Source: a virus
Virus record (IMG/VR): IMGVR_UViG_3300044714_000024
Coordinates: 1-64,000 of that record
Reading direction: 5' to 3' (one strand)
Length of the DNA: 64,000 nt
Shown: piece by piece, positions 56,208-63,498 of the stretch
Layout of the letters: the number at the start of each line of letters is the position of its first letter
How positions within the stretch are numbered: the stretch's first letter is position 1
The notes under the pieces: generated by a model
The model's input: the letters and a program-made list of their open reading frames with translations, nothing else
What the model was told of the DNA's origin: nothing
The model's database searches: none
Translations under genes and position numbers: made by a program

Positions 56208-56887
56208 GGCAAATCGGACTCGAAACGAATCAGCGTCATGGTGCACTGCACAATCCAGCGCATGAGATTTTTGCGCGAGAGGTCGTCGAAGCTCTGCTGA
56301 GTTCCGACCCAAATGTGCGCCGTAATGCCCGGAAAGTAGGCTACGAGCGCGCCGGCTATCCAGGCAACAAGCACAACGCGCGCCGGCTGGCAAATTCTCC
56401 GGTCGTCAAGAAGCGCATCAAACATCTGTTCGAGGAAGCAATCGCCTTCCGCGACGTGCGCTTGGCAACCGTCGTCATGCGAATCGACCGAGTGGGCAAG
56501 GCTCGGCTCCCCGACTACTTCGAGCCCGTGCTTGACCAAGACGGCAACCGCACCGGCCGCTACACCCTCAAAGACATCACGGCGCTGCCGTCGGAACTGA
56601 GCGAAGCCCTGGCCTCAATTGAGTGGGACGACGAAGGGCGACCCAAGATCAAGCTGCACGACAAGAATCAGGCGAATTTCACGCTCTTGAAGAATCTCGG
56701 CGGCTTGCCGCAAGATGATGAACCCGATAAAGTTCCAGCGACGACGAACAATTACAATTTCTTCGCGGGTCTCAGTGTCGAAGATCAACGCACTCTTGCC
56801 GATGCTCTCGACGCTCTCCCCGGAGGGCCGGAAACTATTGAGCACGAAGCTGCGCGAGAACATAGCGAAGCAGGCGCCGTTCCGTAA
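56204..56887 (+). CDS. Terminase small subunit-like protein
   Basis: 227 residues. FAREVVEALLSSDPNVRRNA, RKVGYERAGYPGNKHNARRL and ANSPVVKKRIKHLFEEAIAF form the helix-rich DNA-recognition domain (NA.RL..PvV..RI) of small terminases. The C-terminus has an oligomerisation helix (EDQRTLADALDALPGG). It overlaps the large-subunit start. It would select phage DNA for packaging. Confidence 0.8.
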   Translation: MRQIGLETNQRHGALHNPAHEIFAREVVEALLSSDPNVRRNARKVGYERAGYPGNKHNARRLANSPVVKKRIKHLFEEAIAFRDVRLATVVMRIDRVGKARLPDYFEPVLDQDGNRTGRYTLKDITALPSELSEALASIEWDDEGRPKIKLHDKNQANFTLLKNLGGLPQDDEPDKVPATTNNYNFFAGLSVEDQRTLADALDALPGGPETIEHEAAREHSEAGAVP

Positions 56888-57596
56888 GCTGTATTCGTTT
56901 TACCCGGACAAAGGACCGCTGAGGCGGGAGCTTTACGACCGTCACATGGCGTTCTTTTGTGCTGGCGGTCAGCACGATCCAATCGAGACTTGGTGCCCCG
57001 AGGAATGCGACGGCTCGCCGCATCGTGAGCGCCTTGCGCTGTGCGCCAATCGAATAGGCAAGAGCATGGGCATGGGCGGCTACGAACTGGCGATTCACGC
57101 AACTGGCCGCTATCCGTCGTGGTGGCCAGGTTATAGGTTCGACCATCCGATTGAAGCGTGGGCTGCAGGTAAGACCAACGAGACGACGCGCGATATTATT
57201 CAGCGTGAGGTTTTGTTTGGTCCGGTCAAATGGAACGGGCGATCAAAGACTGTCGCTGGCACCGGGTTAATACCAGCCGAAGATATTGGAGATATTACTT
57301 GGAAGCGCGGTATTCCTGATTTCATCGATACTGTGCAGGTCAAGTCGCAATTCGGTGGGTGGTCGTCAATCGGTCTCAAGAGCTACGAGCAAGGGCGCGG
57401 CGCTTTCGAGGGAACCGCAAAAGATTTGGCGTGGCTGGATGAGGAACCACCACTCGATATTTACACGGAATGCTCGATCCGCTTGATGACGCGGCGTGGC
57501 TTGGCTATGATGACATTCACGCCGTTGGAAGGTATGTCGGACGTGGTGCAGGCGTTCTTGCCTGGTGGACGTTTGCCTGGTGACGCGGAATTTTAG
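56802..57596 (+). CDS. Large terminase, ATPase part (split gene)
   Basis: 264 residues from the ATG at 56802 (overlaps the small subunit by 86 bp). RKLYSFYPDKGPLRRELYDR is the standard start. CANRIGKSMG (81-88) is the Walker A variant, LAWLDEE (209-215) is Walker B, and MMTFTPLEG (236-244) is motif III. The protein ends GGRLPGDAEF at a TAG exactly where the nuclease domain should follow; that domain is encoded separately at 57904-58713. It powers DNA translocation into the head. Confidence 0.88.
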   Translation: MLSTLSPEGRKLLSTKLRENIAKQAPFRKLYSFYPDKGPLRRELYDRHMAFFCAGGQHDPIETWCPEECDGSPHRERLALCANRIGKSMGMGGYELAIHATGRYPSWWPGYRFDHPIEAWAAGKTNETTRDIIQREVLFGPVKWNGRSKTVAGTGLIPAEDIGDITWKRGIPDFIDTVQVKSQFGGWSSIGLKSYEQGRGAFEGTAKDLAWLDEEPPLDIYTECSIRLMTRRGLAMMTFTPLEGMSDVVQAFLPGGRLPGDAEF

Positions 57597-57896
57597 ATGA
57601 TCGAACGCTTTCTCCCACGAAAATATCACTGGGCAATAATCTGGAACGATATCGTGCGGACAACTCCGATGCCGAAAAAGCCGAACGTCCGACTTTTGGA
57701 ACTGCGCGCCAAAGCATTAAAATTGAGCGGATGGCCGTTCGCGATTTTTCGCGTGCCATGTGTAGAGCCAGTAAAACGCAAACATGGCAACGGTTCGCAG
57801 TGGATTGCTCATCGCTTCCCAATCAAGAGTGGGATCACTTGGTGCGATGTGATGCTGATCGAGGCATCTAGGCCGAATCCTTTTATTGTAAGGTGA
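57597..57896 (+). CDS. ORF inserted between the two terminase halves
   Basis: 99 residues starting one base after the terminase stop (TAGATG). Basic, with KPNVRLLELRAKALKLSGWP then GNGSQWIAHRFPIKSGITWC. It has no homing-endonuclease motif I can recognise (no LAGLIDADG, GIY-YIG or HNH). Slightly AT-richer than the flanks. It may be an insertion that split the gene, or a linker protein joining the two halves. Confidence 0.55.
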   Translation: MIERFLPRKYHWAIIWNDIVRTTPMPKKPNVRLLELRAKALKLSGWPFAIFRVPCVEPVKRKHGNGSQWIAHRFPIKSGITWCDVMLIEASRPNPFIVR

Positions 57897-57903
57897 CTGC
57901 GAC

Positions 57904-58713
57904 GTGAGCGAACCACCCTCCCTATCGTCTGGCTCCCCCGAAGAAGTCATAGCGAAGCGTTCGCGTTTTGTGGTCATGGCCGGTTGGAGTAATGCGCCTC
58001 ACTTAACCCCAGAAATGATAGCGGAAGAAAAATCCCGCATCCCGCCCCACGAATTCGAAGCACGCTCGCTCGGCAAACCATCGTTAGGTCAAGGTGCGGT
58101 CTATCCAGTTCCAGAATCCGAAATTCTCTGCGATCCCTTCGTCATTCCCGATTGGATGCCGCAGTGCTATGCGCTCGACGTGGGTTGGAAACGAACCGCT
58201 GCGCTATGGGGCGCATGGGACCGCGATAACGATGTGGTCTATCTTTACGGCGAACACTATCGAGGGCAAGCGGAGCCTCCTATTCATGCCGCTGCGATTC
58301 GCGCTCGGGGCTTGTGGATTCCCGGCGTGATCGATCCCGCAGCGCGGGGGCGCGGTCAGAAAGACGGTGCACAACTGCTCACGATCTACCAAAATGATCT
58401 TGGCCTTAATCTCACCCAAGCCGATAATGCGCTCGAAGCCGGTATAGTTGCGGTCTGGCAACGGCTCACGACGGGACGGCTGAAAGTGTTTCGGTCGCTG
58501 GTCAATTGGATCAAGGAATATCGATTCTACCAGCGTGACGAACACGGGCGAATCAAGGACGGACAAGCCGACCACTTGATGGACGACACGAGATACCTCA
58601 TCATGTCCGGGTTGAGCGTTGCGTGTGTGCGGCCGGCGGATCAGTGGACTACAGGTAAATCACAAGTCGCATGGCAAGCCGAGTATGACCCCCTCGCCTA
58701 CCAACAACGATAG
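57904..58713 (+). CDS. Large terminase, nuclease part (split gene)
   Basis: 269 residues from a GTG with aaggtg 8 nt upstream. SRFVVMAGWSNAPHLTPEMI and LGKPSLGQGAVYPV continue the terminase sequence; the RNase H-like nuclease acids are Asp92 (YALDVGW), Asp144 (VIDPAARG) and Asp227/228 (HLMDDTRY). It cuts concatemers at packaging. With its own ribosome site and start it is made as a separate polypeptide. Confidence 0.88.
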   Translation: MSEPPSLSSGSPEEVIAKRSRFVVMAGWSNAPHLTPEMIAEEKSRIPPHEFEARSLGKPSLGQGAVYPVPESEILCDPFVIPDWMPQCYALDVGWKRTAALWGAWDRDNDVVYLYGEHYRGQAEPPIHAAAIRARGLWIPGVIDPAARGRGQKDGAQLLTIYQNDLGLNLTQADNALEAGIVAVWQRLTTGRLKVFRSLVNWIKEYRFYQRDEHGRIKDGQADHLMDDTRYLIMSGLSVACVRPADQWTTGKSQVAWQAEYDPLAYQQR

Positions 58714-58834
58714 TAAATGCTGTGCGCCCTCGAAACACAGGTGGGCGATTATTGGTCGCCGTGTGCTTTTTACGTTGCGTTTTATAATCCGCCGTTGCAC
58801 CAAATGCGGCGCAGAAATCAGCGACCTTGAATGA
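58685..58834 (+). CDS. Small basic protein with CxxC
   Basis: 49 residues from the ATG at 58685, overlapping the terminase 3' end. HRWAIIGRRVLFTLRFIIRR then CTKCGAEISDLE. It overlaps the next gene by 4 nt. Function unknown. Confidence 0.4.
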   Translation: MTPSPTNNDSKCCAPSKHRWAIIGRRVLFTLRFIIRRCTKCGAEISDLE

Positions 58835-59040
58835 TCGCGGCGCTCGCCCAACGTCCCGATGACGATCAAGAACGGCGCGAGCGCGCGATTGCGTATATCA
58901 TGCGGCGCGATCATGTGAGTCGCGAGAGTGCTTCGAAAGCGTTGCAGAGGTTGAACGGGCCGGAATTATGGATGCTCGAACAGGCGATGAAGCCGCGCGT
59001 GCCGATGTTCGTTTCCGATTATGATCCATTGGGGAGGTAG
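58831..59040 (+). CDS. Small helical protein
   Basis: 69 residues, ERRERAIAYIMRRDHVSRES then ASKALQRLNGPELWMLEQAM, an HTH-like helical pair. 4-nt overlap with the previous gene. Function unknown. Confidence 0.5.
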   Translation: MIAALAQRPDDDQERRERAIAYIMRRDHVSRESASKALQRLNGPELWMLEQAMKPRVPMFVSDYDPLGR

Positions 59041-59041
59041 C

Positions 59042-59248
59042 ATGAAGTTTCGCGCAGTCCAGGCGCCCGACGCCAACGGCAATGACTTTGAAGCTTATGT
59101 CGCCCACACTAGGTCTGGCGAGCCAGTCTATGTTGATCGTGCGCTTGCAGATTTGGCGCAGGCGCTTCACGATAAACTTGGCAGGGGACCTACTCGCGCA
59201 AAATTAATTGCTGCCGAAGTCGACGCGGTAGAACGGAGTGGGGCTTGA
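59042..59248 (+). CDS. Small hypothetical protein
   Basis: 68 residues from the ATG at 59042 (ggggaggtagc upstream). FRAVQAPDANGNDFEAYVAH, then LADLAQALHDKLGRGPTRAK. Function unknown. Confidence 0.5.
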   Translation: MKFRAVQAPDANGNDFEAYVAHTRSGEPVYVDRALADLAQALHDKLGRGPTRAKLIAAEVDAVERSGA

Positions 59249-59249
59249 T

Positions 59250-59468
59250 ATGGGCAGTTTGTTTTCACCTTCGACACCGACGCCACCCCCGCCGCCTCCA
59301 ATCCCGCCTGCGGCTATCCCTCCAACCATGGCGAGTCCTGGCGTGCAGGCGGCCGGTAAGACCCAGATCGGGAAAGCCGGCGCGCTCGCCGACCCTACGG
59401 TCAAGACGAGCCCGGAGGGCGATCTTGTGAAGCCGGCGACGACAAGTTCATCGTTGCTTGGCGGTTGA
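59250..59468 (+). CDS. Pro/Ala-rich small protein before portal
   Basis: 72 residues, MGSLFSPSTPTPPPPPPIPP, then KTSPEGDLVKPATTSSSLLG. Short Pro-rich proteins of this kind with a C-terminal 'LLGG' are common just before or near the portal in podophages. Function unknown. Confidence 0.5.
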   Translation: MGSLFSPSTPTPPPPPPIPPAAIPPTMASPGVQAAGKTQIGKAGALADPTVKTSPEGDLVKPATTSSSLLGG

Positions 59469-59469
59469 T

Positions 59470-61314
59470 ATGGCGCTGACCGCCGAACGCGCCGAAGTCT
59501 ATTACGAGAACGCAAGCGCGTCTCTACTTGCTTTGACTCCTGCGATCATAGACGGCAAGACCTGGCAATCGAACCAGGATTGGGAGGACTTTCGGAATTA
59601 TCTGGAACAAGTCCTCCTGGGAATGCGCAACTGGCGCACGCCGTGGTGGATGCATTGGGGCGAGATTGCCGCGCAGATGCTTCCGAGGCGTTACTATTGG
59701 GTCATCACGCCGAACAATATGACGCGCGGATTACCGATCAATCAGAATGTGGTCGATTCAACAACCACACAAGCGATTGGCGTGTGTGCGGCCGGCATGA
59801 TGGACGGCTTATCGTCGCCGACGAAAATCTGGTTCAAGTTCGAGGCGCCCGAAGGCGTAGAGTTAGACACCGCTGGAAAACGCTGGCTCAATGATTTTCA
59901 GAAGGACACTTACGATGTAATCGCCGGATCGAACTATTATGACAGGAAGCATCAGTATTACGAGGATCAGATAACTTTCGGTACGGCGCCGATGCTGATC
60001 TACGAGAATCGCGAGCGGATCATCAATTGCGAAGTGCCGTGCGCGGGGGAATATTTCGGGGCGTGCGGATCGGACAATTCCATCGAGACCTTCGATCGGG
60101 AATTTGTTCTGACCTGTCGTCAGATCGTGCAGCGGTTTGGCCCCAAGGCCGTTGCCGGGACCAATGTCGCGGAACTCTGGAACACGAAGGGCGCGAACCT
60201 CGAAACCGAATTCATCGTCGCACATTCCATCGAGCCGAACTTTCCTGCGAATCAATATGGACAGAAGCCGAGGCTCGGCGTCATTCCAGGCGGTTATGCC
60301 TATCGCGAAACCTATTGGTTGCGCGGCCTCAATACACCGCAGCCATTATCGGTGCGGGGCTATCGCGAAAAGCCGTTCATGTATGCGCCGTGGACGCAAC
60401 GCTCGAACGATGCTTACGGGCGCGGCCTTGGCATGGATGCGCTGCCGGATTGTAGTCAGTTGAATCAGATGACACGGAGAGAGGCCGAGGCCATCGACAA
60501 GGGCGTGCGGCCTCCGATGCTCGCGGATGCGACGTTGAAGAACGAGCCTGCCTCGACGCTTCCCGGAAAAGTCACATACGTTCCGAACCTCGCACAGAAC
60601 GCCGGCATGAAAGCGGCTTACACGGTCGATCCTCGTTTTGTCGAGTTTATCGAGCAGAAAATCGTCACGTTGCAGAAACGCATCGAGCGATGGTTTGCCA
60701 ACGATGTGTTTGAAATGATCTCGCAGATGGAAGGCGTTCAGCCCCGTAATGAACTGGAATTGCAGGAACGCCGCGGCGAGAAACTGTTGCGGCTTGGGCC
60801 GGTGATAGAGCGCAATCTTCGCGAGGATGCCGTAGGCTTGACGCGCATCGTGTCGATCATGAATCGGCGCGGATTGATTCCCCCCAAGCCGCAGTCGCTC
60901 GCGGGCGTGCCGATCCAGCTTAAATTCGTGTCAAAGCTCGCGCTGATCCAGCAGGCGGCAAAGACGGCGGGCATGGAGCGTACTATCGTCATGGGCGGTC
61001 GCATGGAAGCCGTTCGCCCTGGCACGCTCGACGAAATCAACTTCCCGAAATACCTGCGGGACTATGGCGAAGCAGTCGAGTTTCCGCCTGAGGATTGGAA
61101 TACCGACGCGGAAAAAAAGGCATTGCAGGCCGCGAGGGCGCAGCAGCAACAGCAGGTTGCCCAGATGCACACGGCGGAAAAGGTCACGCCGGCTCTTGCG
61201 TCCGCCGCACAAAACCTGTCACAAACCGATACGGGCGGCGGCATGAACGCGCTGCAAATGCTGTTGGGTGGCGGTGGCACAGGTGCGCCGCCGACAGCGG
61301 GAGGCGGACAGTGA
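59470..61314 (+). CDS. Portal (head-to-tail connecting) protein
   Basis: 614 residues from the ATG at 59470. WEDFRNYLEQVLLGMRNWRT, NVVDSTTTQAIGVCAAGMMD, GLSSPTKIWFKF, YEDQITFGTAPMLIYENRER, GRGLGMDALPDCSQLNQMTR and VPNLAQNAGMKAAYTVDPRF are the blocks of the podophage head-to-tail connector family. The C-terminus is Gln/Gly-rich. Twelve copies would form the DNA entry ring. The stop overlaps the next GTG. Confidence 0.9.
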   Translation: MALTAERAEVYYENASASLLALTPAIIDGKTWQSNQDWEDFRNYLEQVLLGMRNWRTPWWMHWGEIAAQMLPRRYYWVITPNNMTRGLPINQNVVDSTTTQAIGVCAAGMMDGLSSPTKIWFKFEAPEGVELDTAGKRWLNDFQKDTYDVIAGSNYYDRKHQYYEDQITFGTAPMLIYENRERIINCEVPCAGEYFGACGSDNSIETFDREFVLTCRQIVQRFGPKAVAGTNVAELWNTKGANLETEFIVAHSIEPNFPANQYGQKPRLGVIPGGYAYRETYWLRGLNTPQPLSVRGYREKPFMYAPWTQRSNDAYGRGLGMDALPDCSQLNQMTRREAEAIDKGVRPPMLADATLKNEPASTLPGKVTYVPNLAQNAGMKAAYTVDPRFVEFIEQKIVTLQKRIERWFANDVFEMISQMEGVQPRNELELQERRGEKLLRLGPVIERNLREDAVGLTRIVSIMNRRGLIPPKPQSLAGVPIQLKFVSKLALIQQAAKTAGMERTIVMGGRMEAVRPGTLDEINFPKYLRDYGEAVEFPPEDWNTDAEKKALQAARAQQQQQVAQMHTAEKVTPALASAAQNLSQTDTGGGMNALQMLLGGGGTGAPPTAGGGQ

Positions 61315-61520
61315 ACCAGATAAGCCCAATCACGGCACTCTTGCTTGATCGCACGGTCGCGATGCTGATGACGTGTCCGAACGAGGATAAGCGTCCGCAC
61401 AAGCATTTCGTTGTTATCAGCGGCAAGATGATCGGGACGCGGAGTCCAAACCTTGAGCGCGTGATGCTGACGCAGGTTGAGTTTTTGGAGATGTTTGGGC
61501 CGCAGAGTGTTGTGCAATGA
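61311..61520 (+). CDS. Small hypothetical protein after portal
   Basis: 69 residues from the GTG overlapping the portal stop. LLLDRTVAMLMTCPNEDKRP, then KMIGTRSPNLERVMLTQVEF. The stop overlaps the next ATG. Function unknown. Confidence 0.5.
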   Translation: MNQISPITALLLDRTVAMLMTCPNEDKRPHKHFVVISGKMIGTRSPNLERVMLTQVEFLEMFGPQSVVQ

Positions 61521-61756
61521 GCGAAGATTTAAAGCAGCAACCCGCGAAAGAGTTGGCCGCGTCAGTCACCTACATTCGCAATGAGCGCGAACGCGCCGCT
61601 GAAATTCGCGACAGCATAAAAGCACTCATGGGCGAAGTCGGCCATTGGATGGATCAGGCCAACGCACAAGGAATGCGCGTTGAGTTTCAGATGGTCATCG
61701 ACGGATTCGGCAAGAACGTGATCGGCCGATTGGATGTCACGAAGTCGCTGTTATGA
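61517..61756 (+). CDS. Small helical protein
   Basis: 79 residues. NERERAAEIRDSIKALMGEV and GHWMDQANAQGMRVEFQMVI then DGFGKNVIGRLDVTKSLL. 4-nt overlaps on both sides. Function unknown. Confidence 0.5.
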   Translation: MSEDLKQQPAKELAASVTYIRNERERAAEIRDSIKALMGEVGHWMDQANAQGMRVEFQMVIDGFGKNVIGRLDVTKSLL

Positions 61757-62298
61757 ACGAAGAAATAAAAACCTACGAGGCCGACGACCCGCAGAACCCG
61801 AACAATCTTGTTATTCGGGGCCGCGACGGCGATCCGATTCCGCATCCGACTAGCACGGCCATGATCGAGAAGGAATCGTATGAGCGCGTGGTGGAGGGTT
61901 TAAAGATGGCCAGCGATGCTTGCGTACATCTTGCCAAGCGTGAGCCGCTGACCGCCTCGGTATGGAACGAGATAGCGCAGATGCTCGACAAGATACGCTG
62001 CGATGCCGTGGCTCTAGGTGGCGTCGATCTGGTCATGAAACAACAAGAGACCGAAGCGGTGCGCGGCGAGCCACTGTCCTGGCGCGCGGCGCGCGAAAAG
62101 TTTCTCGACGGCATCAAACAAACAACCGGCGGAATGCGTCAATTGGCGACATGCTTTCGCGGGGACTATATGTGGTCGATGATGGCGCAGCGGCTTGAGA
62201 GGCAGGAAAAGACGTTCCGGGGATTGTTGCTTGGGCGCGTGGTGGAGAGTAGAAAGGGGACGCCTTTGATTCTGCCGCCTGGTTTTGCCAGGAACTGA
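61753..62298 (+). CDS. Hypothetical head-region protein
   Basis: 181 residues. YERVVEGLKMASDACVHLAK, MLDKIRCDAVALGGVDLVMK, REKFLDGIKQTTGGMRQLAT and FRGDYMWSMMAQRLERQEKT. Helical. It lies between portal and scaffold, so a minor head role is possible. Confidence 0.5.
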   Translation: MNEEIKTYEADDPQNPNNLVIRGRDGDPIPHPTSTAMIEKESYERVVEGLKMASDACVHLAKREPLTASVWNEIAQMLDKIRCDAVALGGVDLVMKQQETEAVRGEPLSWRAAREKFLDGIKQTTGGMRQLATCFRGDYMWSMMAQRLERQEKTFRGLLLGRVVESRKGTPLILPPGFARN

Positions 62299-62310
62299 AA
62301 GGAGGCTTCC

Positions 62311-62505
62311 ATGCCTATCGGACTTTTGTTCTGGGTACTTTTCATCCTGTGGATCATCTTCGGCGGCGTGTGGTGGCGCAATGGCGCCGGCTGGGCTTAT
62401 GGCTGGGGCGGCAACATGCTGCTCGTTATGGTGCTGCTATTTCTCTTGGGCTGGAATGATTTCGGCTTCATCTTGCAAGGAGGCAGAGTAAGCCCTTTTC
62501 ACTGA
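62311..62505 (+). CDS. Small membrane protein
   Basis: 64 residues with ggaggc upstream. Two hydrophobic segments (GLLFWVLFILWIIFGGVWW; MLLVMVLLFLLGWNDFGFIL). This FWxLxILWxIFGG...WG pattern recurs as a small membrane ORF in rhizobial podophage head regions. Function unknown. Confidence 0.6.
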   Translation: MPIGLLFWVLFILWIIFGGVWWRNGAGWAYGWGGNMLLVMVLLFLLGWNDFGFILQGGRVSPFH

Positions 62506-62566
62506 ATGAGAGTGAAATAGCGCCCATTCCGCCCGATCTGCGAGAAACGCCGTCAATCTGCCGGGG

Positions 62567-62995
62567 ATGCTGATGCAGCCGAAGAAAGCGATGACCGATC
62601 TACCGCTTGGGGTAAATATCTCCGCATTCGTGAAGGGTGGTCAAAGCCATATCCGCAAGGATGTGGACGAAAGATTCCGCAAGATACTGACCGAGGCTGC
62701 GGCGCGATTAGCGAACTTCGCGGCGCGGTTTCACATCAACAATGCGCTGCACAACGGGCCGTCGCGTGGGGGCGCGGCCGAATCGATCAAGTTCTTTGGT
62801 GTCGAACTTGACGTGAAACTCGCACTGACCGCTGAAATCGTCGATGCCCTCGAAATCTCTGCCCCTGGATTCAAGAAGTGGTTGGAATTGACTGGCTTTG
62901 CTAACGACAAGACGATGATCCGAGGCTTTGTCGAATGGGCAGAGTTCAAGAACGGTCGCGGTCGGGTGATGACTAATCTCGCGGACATCAATTAA
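62567..62995 (+). CDS. Hypothetical protein
   Basis: 142 residues (an internal ATG at 62591 is an alternative start). FRKILTEAAARLANFAARFH, VELDVKLALTAEIVDALEIS and FKKWLELTGFANDKTMIRGF. Helical. The stop overlaps the next ATG. Function unknown. Confidence 0.45.
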   Translation: MLMQPKKAMTDLPLGVNISAFVKGGQSHIRKDVDERFRKILTEAAARLANFAARFHINNALHNGPSRGGAAESIKFFGVELDVKLALTAEIVDALEISAPGFKKWLELTGFANDKTMIRGFVEWAEFKNGRGRVMTNLADIN

Positions 62996-63108
62996 TGGCG
63001 GACATCAACTTTGTCGTTACAGCCAATCCAACGGCAATCTATACAACGATTGGCGTGCTGCACCTGTTCTTAATGTTGCTGATTCTTATCGCCGTGAGTC
63101 GCCGCTAA
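62995..63108 (+). CDS. 37-residue single-span membrane peptide
   Basis: MADINFVVTANPTAIYTTIG then VLHLFLMLLILIAVSRR. Start overlaps the previous stop (TAATG) and the stop abuts the next ATG, so it is well supported as coding despite its size. Confidence 0.55.
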   Translation: MADINFVVTANPTAIYTTIGVLHLFLMLLILIAVSRR

Positions 63109-63498
63109 ATGCCCGAACGCCAAGGCATCTACGACTCAACCGACCCTGCGGCCATCGACGCCGCGGCTAGCGCAGCCGCGCGCCGCGACCACGACGACGA
63201 CGAAACAATCCGGGTTTGGATGAATCACCCCAAAGGGCGCGATCTTCTGTACCGCCATGTTTACGAGACTTGCCACCTTGGACGGACCTTTGTTGCCGTC
63301 GATGAAAACGGCCATTCCGACACGCACCGGACGTATCTGGACCTCGGCGAAAGAAATATCGGTGCATGGTGGGATGAAAGGCTTCGCAGGCACGCAGAAC
63401 TCTATATGCTGATGCTCAAGGAACAGGAAATCGACCGGCAAGCGCACAACGCGCAACTTCTAAAGCAGAACGAGAAGCAAGACAGCGATAATGGCTGA
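63109..63498 (+). CDS. Hypothetical protein before scaffold
   Basis: 129 residues. DHDDDETIRVWMNHPKGRDL, LYRHVYETCHLGRTFVAVDE and LRRHAELYMLMLKEQEIDRQ. The pattern (internal helix LLxxxYExCHxxxT) is shared by proteins just before the scaffold in related podophages. It overlaps the scaffold start by 8 bp. Function unknown. Confidence 0.6.
   Translation: MPERQGIYDSTDPAAIDAAASAAARRDHDDDETIRVWMNHPKGRDLLYRHVYETCHLGRTFVAVDENGHSDTHRTYLDLGERNIGAWWDERLRRHAELYMLMLKEQEIDRQAHNAQLLKQNEKQDSDNG

Noticed and set aside
56802-58713. Intein in the large terminase
   Set aside because: The halves are separated by stop codons and a new start, and no intein splice motifs are visible.
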